Part shown: one piece after another, positions 9,474 to 18,500 of the stretch | Layout of the letters: each line of letters opens with the position of its first letter | How positions within the stretch are numbered: position 1 is the stretch's first letter | Assembly: GCA_044228685.1 (NCBI GenBank) | Contig: JBGAUL010000009.1 | Coordinates: 62,001-126,000 of the forward strand | From: JBBATK01 sp044228685 | GTDB lineage: Bacteria; Bacteroidota; Ignavibacteria; Kapaibacteriales; NICIL-2 | Direction of reading: 5' to 3' | DNA length: 64,000 nt | Position numbers and translations under genes: made by a program | Notes under the pieces: generated by a model | Seen by the model: the letters and a program-made list of their open reading frames with translations, nothing else | Told to the model about the DNA's origin: nothing | Databases searched by the model: none

Positions 9474-9914
9474 ATGCTTCAAAGAGTCTGTACAATCCTC
9501 GTCTTATGCTTCATCTTTGCATCGTGCGTTTCTACTGCGCATTATTCAGAGGATTCGTATGGAGCAAGGGTATATGAGGGTAAGGTCGTTGCTATAACGA
9601 GTGTAGACAATAAATACTTAGACTCAAACACGACGCTTATTCGAATAAAGCCAATGCAATATGATCATGATGGCAACAGCTTAATAGAAGCGAGAAGTTG
9701 CAGAGTTGAAATAGAGTACTATGCTTCAGACCACATTTTAAAAAGAGCTTGTTTTCGTGACGGGGATTGCAGATTCCTCTTACCTAGTGGTACTGTGAGA
9801 TTACGCATGTATCAAGACCACAAAGATCTAAGTCAGGCAGTAGATTCACTAGTGTTGAAGTCACAGCAAACAGTGAATATTGAAGTTATTTTAGGATACC
9901 ATCTGTCATACTGA
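9474..9914 (+). CDS. Small hypothetical lipoprotein
   Basis: This 146-residue protein has an N-terminal lipoprotein signal (MLQRVCTILVLCFIFASC, lipobox FASC with the acylated Cys at residue 18). The rest is predicted beta-rich, with a short segment (CRFLLPSGTVRLRMYQDH) reminiscent of the end of carboxypeptidase-regulatory-like folds, but I do not recognise the family. Codon use is more AT-rich than in neighbouring genes, and the gene sits alone between two clusters of family 1 repeats, both signs of an acquired gene. Its function is unknown. Confidence 0.65.
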   Translation: MLQRVCTILVLCFIFASCVSTAHYSEDSYGARVYEGKVVAITSVDNKYLDSNTTLIRIKPMQYDHDGNSLIEARSCRVEIEYYASDHILKRACFRDGDCRFLLPSGTVRLRMYQDHKDLSQAVDSLVLKSQQTVNIEVILGYHLSY

Positions 9915-9960
9915 AGCATGTGACTCAGTGGTTGAGACGAGATAAAACAAATCATACTAA

Positions 9961-10240
9961 CGCCGTTCTGTCAGACGCTAGCGCGGCGTCATCTGACAGT
10001 GTTGGAGGACTGGATACTCAACACCGGACGTCAGTTCGTGCAGAGTCAGATGTCCGCTTCGCTAGCATCTGACACGACGGAGATCGAGCGTGGCGTCGTC
10101 AAGGAAACTGCACCCATCTCGTTCTGTCAGAAGCTAGCGCAGCGTCTTCTGACAGCGTAGGAGGCGTGGAAACTCAACACTGGACGTCAGTACGTGCAGT
10201 GTCAGATGTCCGCTTCGCTAGCATCTGACACGACGGGAGT
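9961..10240 (+). repeat. Family 1 two-hairpin repeat cluster (right copy)
   Basis: Two full units: hairpin 1 at 9968-9999 and 10124-10155 (again 156 bp apart), hairpin 2 at 10043-10075 and 10199-10231. Linker B between them, about 48 bases, is almost identical to that in the left cluster, and orientation is the same. The cluster ends 30 bases before the convergent OmpA-like gene stops, so its hairpins could also act as a transcription barrier. Confidence 0.85.
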
Positions 10241-10268
10241 GGGATATTGAGAGTATCAACGCCGAACC

Positions 10269-12407
10269 TTACTCAACCGGCGTCTCCACGACGATATTCA
10301 CTGTTCTATTGTACATCCGACCCTCAGGGAAGTTGTTGTCGTACAACTCTTGTTCTTTGCCGTAGCCTTTGGCAGTGCTGAGCGGGAGATTGAGGGCTTT
10401 GGCGGTGTACTCGGCTCGCTTTGTTGAGAGGTTCATGTTGTATTCGGCGCTGCCGGAACGATCGGTATGACCCGTGATAATAAAGGTCGAACTGGGCGTT
10501 GAGTGCTCGCGCACGTACTTGAGCATGGCCAAGTGTGCCTGGGTGTGCGTGTAGCTTCCGAAGTCGTAAAGGATGAGCGAGTATTTGTCGACGTATTTGT
10601 TGTTGATCTTCTCACGATCCTGACGTGAGATCAATTCCACCGGAAACTTCTCGGTGATACTTCTTGCGCTGTCGAGTTTGTCGCGCACGTCAAAGCGAAT
10701 ACGGATGTCACGCAGATCGCGCGGTGCCTTCGCTAAGTCGTGGTTCAAATCCCATTGCAGATGCTTGTCAGGCATTGAGTTGCCGTTGAGAAGTAAGTGC
10801 GTGCTGTCGTTGAGCTCGCTGCGAACTGACCACGACTTCACACCAACGGAACTGCGGACGGTTGGATAGAAATGCAAGGAGCTCACTGATTGCGCTCGTA
10901 GTGTGGTGTCTAAGAGAACAACGTTCTTGAGGATCTCTGGATCGTTCGAGGAAATTTCAACGCGACGATTTTCATCAATTCCATCTTGACTCTTGGCACT
11001 GGATGCGACGTTCGGCAGATTCTGTGCTTTGACCTTGAGGCGAGCAGGATCAACGCCCCAGACCTTCTCGAAATAATCTCGAACGCGCTCTGCTCTTGCC
11101 TTCGATAGCGCGGTATTATTCTTTTCAACGCCAAGATCCTGATTGCATCCCGTGATTGTTAGCACAGCCTTGGGATTGTCCATCATGCGTCGACCGATAA
11201 TGTTCATCACTTGATGATAAATCTCAAGTGCAGAGTCCTTGCGTAGATCATTGATCGAGAACTTCGCTGTGTTTTCCGCACTCAACTGATTGTAGCGCGT
11301 TGGAATTGTGTCGCTGTTCTCGTTGAAGAAAATGTATGGCAATAATGGCTGAATGGAATAACCTACAACCTCTTCAATCTTAACCGTGACGATGTCCTTC
11401 TCCGCACCATCGGTATCTGCAGCCTTTAGCTTCATCTCAGCTTCGAGGAAGTAGGGGCGCTTTTCCGGTAATGTTTTGGTGTAGTGTTGCCATTCTTCTG
11501 TGAGGATGGTGAGGACGTTATAACCTGACTCTATTTCCTGCTGCGCGACGGAGTCGCCGGTCATTTCAAGCTTGATTGATGTAATATCATAGGACTTCTC
11601 AATCACCGTATCACGATGAATGATCGTGTCATAGCGCATCAACGGCGGTTCGATAGGATGATAGCGCAAAGACACACCGGCTTGAATGCTGTTGATGCGC
11701 CACTCAACAGACTTGCTCACGCGAGGTAGCAGTGCGGTATAACGAATTTCCGGTGCCAACAACCAACTCTGGTTTTTGTTGAGTGGAAAATCGTAGCGCA
11801 GACCAATGCTGGCCATTGCATAGAGAGTGATTGCTTGCGGAATTTCTTGACTATTGAAAGCGTTTCGTGTACGCAGACCGGTTGTAAACACTCCGCTCTG
11901 GTCTGCGGCGAGTTGTTCGATTTGATCAAACTGTGTCTTTGTACTCAAGCAGATTGGCAGTGAGGCAAAAGCAGAAAAACGACTCGTCACTTGAGCAATA
12001 ATCATCGGCTCAAGATGCAGGTTGCTAATATGAGCGGTGATGTTGTGATCAATGCGTGCTTGCTCAGTGCCGTTTGAAGTTGTAATGGTAGTGAGAGAAT
12101 CTTGCTCACGCGCACTAATAACACCGCCGAGCGATGCGTAGCCCAGACGGAGTCCGAGTTGCCAGCGAGTGTCGAGATCGTACTCGCCTAAAACACCGAC
12201 GTCAAAGCCGGCTCCGGAACCACTTTCGAAGTGCGGACAACAATTCGGATAACCCGGGATCTTCTGAAAATTCGTGGAGTGAAAATTCTCGTTGAATAAG
12301 GCATACACGCCGAAGGCGTAGGGAAGATGTGGCTTCTCCGACTGAGCACTGAGGAATGTGACAGCGCCAAAGAGCAAACAGCTAACAAGGAAAAGTCGCT
12401 TCAACAT
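10269..12407 (-). CDS. OmpA-family outer membrane protein with N-terminal barrel and two OmpA-like domains
   Basis: About 712 residues from the ATG at 12407 (MLKRLFLVSCLLFGAVTFLSAQ, a clear signal peptide). An upstream in-frame Met would add 18 residues in front of the signal. An outer membrane beta-barrel of roughly 220 residues follows; its first loop carries NCCPHFESGSGAG. The rest of the protein has two OmpA-C-like domains. The first (about residues 420-510) has lost the peptidoglycan-binding GHTD motif (TGCNQD) but keeps ENRRVEI. The second (about 615-705) keeps GHTDRSGSAEYN and the RTV arginine. I infer anchoring of the outer membrane to peptidoglycan. It is paralogous to the protein at 61438-63486. 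Confidence 0.88.
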   Translation of the reverse strand: MLKRLFLVSCLLFGAVTFLSAQSEKPHLPYAFGVYALFNENFHSTNFQKIPGYPNCCPHFESGSGAGFDVGVLGEYDLDTRWQLGLRLGYASLGGVISAREQDSLTTITTSNGTEQARIDHNITAHISNLHLEPMIIAQVTSRFSAFASLPICLSTKTQFDQIEQLAADQSGVFTTGLRTRNAFNSQEIPQAITLYAMASIGLRYDFPLNKNQSWLLAPEIRYTALLPRVSKSVEWRINSIQAGVSLRYHPIEPPLMRYDTIIHRDTVIEKSYDITSIKLEMTGDSVAQQEIESGYNVLTILTEEWQHYTKTLPEKRPYFLEAEMKLKAADTDGAEKDIVTVKIEEVVGYSIQPLLPYIFFNENSDTIPTRYNQLSAENTAKFSINDLRKDSALEIYHQVMNIIGRRMMDNPKAVLTITGCNQDLGVEKNNTALSKARAERVRDYFEKVWGVDPARLKVKAQNLPNVASSAKSQDGIDENRRVEISSNDPEILKNVVLLDTTLRAQSVSSLHFYPTVRSSVGVKSWSVRSELNDSTHLLLNGNSMPDKHLQWDLNHDLAKAPRDLRDIRIRFDVRDKLDSARSITEKFPVELISRQDREKINNKYVDKYSLILYDFGSYTHTQAHLAMLKYVREHSTPSSTFIITGHTDRSGSAEYNMNLSTKRAEYTAKALNLPLSTAKGYGKEQELYDNNFPEGRMYNRTVNIVVETPVE

Positions 12408-12514
12408 GTTGAGCGAATACTTCCCATGTGATTGAGGTATAATCTGCACTGAGTAATGCATTAGTGAACGATGTCATGCATATCCTTATGACGAATCGCA
12501 TCCGTAGTGTACAG

Positions 12515-12542
12515 CAGCTCGAGGTCATGCGACCTTGAGCTG
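12515..12542. repeat. Intergenic hairpin
   Basis: An inverted repeat of 12 bp with one mismatch (CAGCTCGAGGTC / GACCTTGAGCTG, loop ATGC) lies between the end of the giant surface-protein gene and the OmpA-like gene on the same strand. No T-run follows on either strand, so it is not a classical terminator; it could attenuate read-through or stabilise the upstream mRNA. Confidence 0.55.
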
Positions 12543-12572
12543 TGGTGATGATGAGTCGAGTGGGTGAATGTC

Positions 12573-15500
12573 CTAACGAACAATCTCCACACGACGAGTT
12601 TTCATTTCGCTGGCTGTGCGCAGGATGACCTGATAAACACCCGCCGGGATGTCTGCAAGCGCAACCTTGAACTGCCATTCTTCAGACGGTGGCATTCCCT
12701 GATACAGAACACGAACGGCCTTGCCCATCGCATCATACAATGTCAAGCTGAGCGGTGCACGCTCAGGCGTTGTGAGATCAATACTCAGGTTACCATCGCT
12801 CGGATTTGGATACAAGGCACGAAGTGCGGTTGGGTTTGCACGATCCATGAGACGTGTGCCGCCGTCGCGACACTGTCCCGTCACCGCCACATGACCATTA
12901 ACCGTCTTCAAATCAGCAGCACCATTACTAAGCTTCCATTGAACAAACTCAATGGTAGCCGTGGTGTCGTTACCCAATGCTGCCTGGAACTCCAACTCCG
13001 CAATCTGATTCGTGCCGCTGCTGAATGGCGCACGCAGCACGATGATACGCTTCGGACCATCCTCAATGTTCGAGAGTAATTGTCCGCGAGGAACGCTGAG
13101 CAGTGCCATCATCGTGGTATTCCATTGCAAGGTCACCGTCACACTATCCACTCCCGCCAGACGCGCAATGCGTGCATCGTTGACGCTGAGCGGCATGCGG
13201 AAGATATCGCCGATCTGCACCGTGGTGTCTGCAAGAGAAAGTTCCAATGCGCCTCTCAGCTGTCCGCTCAAGGTCACATCAACCTGACGCGCACATGGGT
13301 TCGCGAAATGTAATGTCTCGCTGATACGTCCAACTGAATCCGGCACATTAAAGTGCGCATAGACTTTTGAGGTTGTACCCGGAGCAATTGGTTGAGGAAC
13401 GATTGAGTCGATAGTAAAGAACTGACCCTTGATTGGTGTCGCAACTACTTGTGCGAGCGATCCGCGATTGGTCAAGCCGATAGAATCCACAACAACTGTG
13501 TTCTTCTGAACAACGCCAAAGAACAACTCAGAAAGATCAAAGCTGATGTCAACGGAGTCTTTCTTGAGATTGATTTGCGTGACGTGTTCAACATCTTTTA
13601 AGCTGTCGGAGTTTGATACCACCACGAGTTCGCATGTGCGGAGTCCGAGGATGCCGTGCGAGTGATGGCGAACCAAGACCAAGTGTGTTTGCTCCGGACT
13701 CAGCGTCAAAGCAGTGTCATTCTCAATACTAAACTCATCTGCGTTTGCTCCACGCAAGTAGATTCTTGATATTTCAAGTTCTTCACCACCTGTATTGCTG
13801 AGCAACACGGTCGTGTCTTGGGCAGTGTAGCATTGCTCAAACATCGCAACAGAGCTAACAGCTTGAAGGTGTGCGGGAACAACCGGTGCAACCTCAACTG
13901 TGAGCGGTAGATCGTGTGTAGATCCGCAACTATCTGTTAGCACAAGAGCGTCTGAGTACATACCAACCGTATCGCCTGCGAAGCGAACGTAGGCTACAAC
14001 TGAATCGCCCGGGGCAATGGGGTTGCGTGAGACAGAGTCGATGGAGAAGCGACCCTTACGAAGGGGTACGCTAACGCGCAGAACTAGCGTTCCGGTGTTC
14101 TTCAACCAGATCTGTTGTGTGTTCTGACGATTCGGACGAAGCTTGGGGAAGGACACGAGCTTAGGATTGAAGCTCATATTAGACTTCAGAACATTAATCG
14201 TGAAGCTGCGTTCGAAGACGGAGTCTTTGTCTGAGTTCGAGCGAATGTGCAGCGTTGGATTGAGCACAGCCGAGGCAGAACCATTCGCGCTAACATCAAG
14301 ATGGATGCGGATGGTATCGTTCTTGGCCGGAAGAATGCGACGTGGCAAAGTGCTTGTGCAGTTTGCCGTCAATTGAGCTGTAGAAATAATACTGACCGAA
14401 TCGATTCGAAGCGTATCAAGTCCGGTGTTGCTAATCACGAAAAATGTATCCAACACCATCTTACACGCAATGTCGTACTTCGGAGTAGACTGCATGCTTA
14501 AACGTGGCAGCGTTGTCTGAACTTCAGCATGCAGAGCAAGTGGTTGAATTTTCTTGCACTGATCACTGACTTGAATAGTATCATCAAATACCTGAGCGCT
14601 TGTTCCACCGGAGAAACGAACGCGTAATGTAGAGTGCGCTCCGGGTAGTGTTGGATTTGGTGTTGCATCAATAATACTGAAGCGACCCTTCGTCATGGGC
14701 AAAGTCCAAGAGATCGGAGCGTTGCCGGAATTCGTCACACCGGTCAGTAATGTATCCGGAGTATTCGGTACGACGCCAATAAAGCCAAGGCTTGAAGTAT
14801 CCAGCACAAACGATGTCTGAATCCACTTTCCGTTTAGCGGCACGGTTGTGACGCCGGCCGTGCTATTCTGCGCGTTCGAGGTGAACTGCAATGCAGCTTG
14901 CTCGCTTTGCATTGATGTTGGTTGATAGCGCAGCACAACCGAGTCCATCTCATTCGGCTCAATCTTCGCCGGTGGCGAATGTAGAATGCGATAGAAACCA
15001 AGTGTATCGCCGATCAAACGCAGATCAGTGATGAGCAGCGGGAGCATGCCGACGTTGGTGATGATTAAGGTTGTATCTGCATAGGCTGCACACGGTGTGG
15101 TAGCCATGTCAACAGAGGTGTTGAAATACATGGTTGCCTTTGGCGACTGCGTAAATGCGCGAAGACGAATCGACGACAATCCGCCACAGCTATCACGAAC
15201 AGTGTAGAGCGTATCGTAGACCATCGAGGTGTCGCCATTGGCGAAGTTCACATAGACTCTCGCTGTCACACCGGATGGAATTGGATTCGGGGAAATCGAC
15301 ATGATGGTGAACTTGCCAAGCTGCACAGGCACCGGTAGCGTCATTGGCACAGTACCGCGATTCGTCAGAGTAATAAATGCATCGACTGACGTGTACGGTC
15401 TAACATTCAACAAGTCGAGATTCTGTTGAGCGAAGCTCAGAATGACGGTGTCGCGGAAACCACGAACTGTGCAATCGACGATGCCGTTGTTGACGTTTTG

Positions 15501-18500
15501 TGCACCGGTGTAGAGACGCAGTGTTGCCGTGCGTTGACCATATGACTTCGGCAAGAAGCGAATACGAATATTCTTCCATGAACCGGCAGCAATGGTGTCA
15601 GGCAAAGTGTTGAGAACTGTAAAGGATGTTGAGTCAACGCCAAAGAAGCGTGCGGAATCCAACGACAGCACACCCGTTCCAATGTTGTTGATGCGCAGCA
15701 CAGTGTCAACCGGAGTGAAGTCAGAACAAATGATTGAACGCATCGATACTTCTGCCGACGATGCCGTGACACGAGGAATTCCTATGCCTTCGCCCGTAAG
15801 AAGAATCGTCGCCGGCGAACCAAGGAATGCGTGGAAGAAAGCAAGACGAGCACTGGTGAGTGAAATTCTTGTCGGTGCAAAGCGCAGTGTGACAGTGCGT
15901 GTTTCGTTTGGTGGAAGAACAAAGCTACCGCCGCCGGAGACGATGGAGAACTGCACCGTGTCAGGACCAAGTATGCGCGTGTTTGTGATGTTCAGCGGTT
16001 GATTGGTGACGTTCTTGATTGTGGTTGTGACGGTTGTGTCCTTGCGCGTCGTGATTTCTACTTTACCAAAGTCAATCTGTTCAATCAAATTATTCGTTGG
16101 AGGATTGACGGATTCACCGACCAGAACGAATACGAGTGTATCGCACAGTGTAACCACCGTCATTTTGACTTCCTTGATACCAACAACTTTGGTTCGTGGA
16201 ATAAAGCCTAACTCATAGGTAAGTGATTGTCCCGGATACAAATACAATCCGGTGTTCTTCTTCACAATGCGGAACTCATCTTTGTTGTATCCGCTGATAC
16301 TCACAGAATAGATGTAATCCCACGAGGTGCCAATGTTCGAAATGATTTGATTGATCACCGAGTCTTTGGAACCATTGTTGAGCACCTTGCCAAAGTTGAC
16401 GGTATCGACTTTTTTGAGGATCGAAGTGCCTATCACAAAAGGTGTAGCCGATGTGTCCGACTGAATCGGAGTGGAAGCGAAGTCCCACATCCAAGCATTG
16501 CCATCATGCGAACAGATAAGCGCACGTGAAGAGTTTTCCGAAACAGCAACTTGTGATACTTGATAACCTTGATGGATGTTGGTTGAAGTCATGACAGCTT
16601 TATCTGCTGTACGCCACGAACGTACGTGTCCGCTGCTGATGACTTGTCCAAGCGCATAACCCGAGTGCGGAGTAATGCACTGCACGTTATCGTTGATGGT
16701 GTTGACTAACTGCAGGTTTGAATCGAGGATGTAACTACGACTTGTCGAGGTATGAAACACCGTAGTATAACGTGATCCCGGCGCGTAGGAAATCTTCGAG
16801 CATTCAGATCCTATGTAGTAAGTATCAGTGTAGCGATTAGACTCCGACCAGGTATTGGTGTTTACCGAAACCACGCTCATTGTTGATGCGCTTGAAGCTC
16901 CGGTAATGAGCAGACGTGAGTCGTCGTAGTTATAACAGAGATCTCTTCCTGAAATGAAATTCGCCAAGGTGTAGGTCTTGTATAGCGCACCGGTTGAGGT
17001 GACATATACGCGAACGATGCTGTCCATGACGACTGCGACGTATTGAGAATTACGCGAGAAAGCCGGTCCATAGCCCGCATTCGTAATGCGTGTGATGAGT
17101 TGTCCTGTTTGAACATTCCACAAGGCCATCGTGTTGTCCGCCGACAATGCCGCCATGAAGGATCCACTTGGACTCACGCGTACTTGATTGATCTTTGATG
17201 AGTTAGCGCCTAGGTCCCAGAAGCTACGCACGCTATCGCGCGTGATGACGTCGTGCACCACCACGCTTCCATCTTCACCCATGGTTGCGATGTTGCGATC
17301 ATTGTTGAAATAGCAACCCGACACAACCGCGCCGCGTGCAGCATTGCGAACAAGGAATTGTTTTTCGTGGGCACCGCTGCTTGACCATGTATTGATACCG
17401 CCAAAGTTGTTTGCAGTAACGATGTGTGCGCCATCGGGAGTATAGGCTGCCCAGTATGAACGCCAGTTGTGTTGATTGAGGAAGCCGGTGCCATCAAGAC
17501 TAAACAACGAGTTTCCTGTTGCAGCATCCCACACGACGCTGGCTCCACGATAGAGTGAATTACCGACGCCGGTTTCACCGCAACTAATAACTCTTGTACC
17601 GGAACTATTGAAACAGGTGTAGAAGTGTGCACCAATGTTGCCATTGAAGTTGCGCATTTCTTGTGCGCTCAACGTCGACCACAAGCGCGTCACGCCACTC
17701 ACATAGGAAACAGCAACGACGTCAATCATTGCCGGATTGAAGTTCACAGATGTAGCCATCACCGTCGGTGTGACGTCCATGGAGTTTATGCGTGCGTAGC
17801 TGCTTGCGTTCCATACAACACAACGTCCGTTTTGATCGACCGACGCAATGCGACTTCCATCAGCGCTGTAGGCAACTGCATTGGTAAAGGTTGTGTGATA
17901 CAGCATTGTTGCCAACACAGAACCTGTTGCGGCATCATAGACTTTCACCGCATTCTGTAAAGTCATGATACCCGCAGCAATTCGTGTTCCTGCGGGATTG
18001 ATTGCTACACTCGTGAAGGCGCCACTTGCATCAGTGATACTGCGTTGCAACTGATAGGTCGATGCACTCCAAAACGAAATTTGTCCGCCGCTGGTTCCAT
18101 TCTGCACTGTGAGAATTGAATTACCATCGGCCGACCACAACACTTGTTGAATGACTTTATTTCCGGATGGCGTGAGTGTTGCGAGGGTATCACCTGTTTG
18201 AAGATTAATGACGTATGCTTTGCGCGTTGAGAGATAGTTGTTGTCAGGATTGAGACAAACCACAGCTTGATTCTGGTTTTGCGGATTGATTGCGAATTGA
18301 CGCATCTGTCCTGCATGACCGTACTTTAAAGTTTGAAAGCGATCGTTCTGCATCTTTACGTGTGAGATGCGAACCTTGTTGTTAGTTCCCGTGCGAGGCG
18401 CTGAGCGAAACCACTGCTCAAAATTCCCGGCGAAGTTGTCGACCAACATCGTCCACGTTTTGCCATCATCAAAACTCCACTCAACACGCACCGAATCGTT

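Noticed and set aside
9081..10240. Integron cassette array (attC sites around a small gene)
   Set aside because: The hairpins are perfect rather than bulged attC-type, there is no RYYYAAC/GTTRRRY core pair, and the units come in tandem arrays with 156-bp periods instead of single sites per cassette. No integrase is seen.
12515..12542. Terminator
   Set aside because: The stem is good, but no T-run follows on either strand; kept only as a hairpin.
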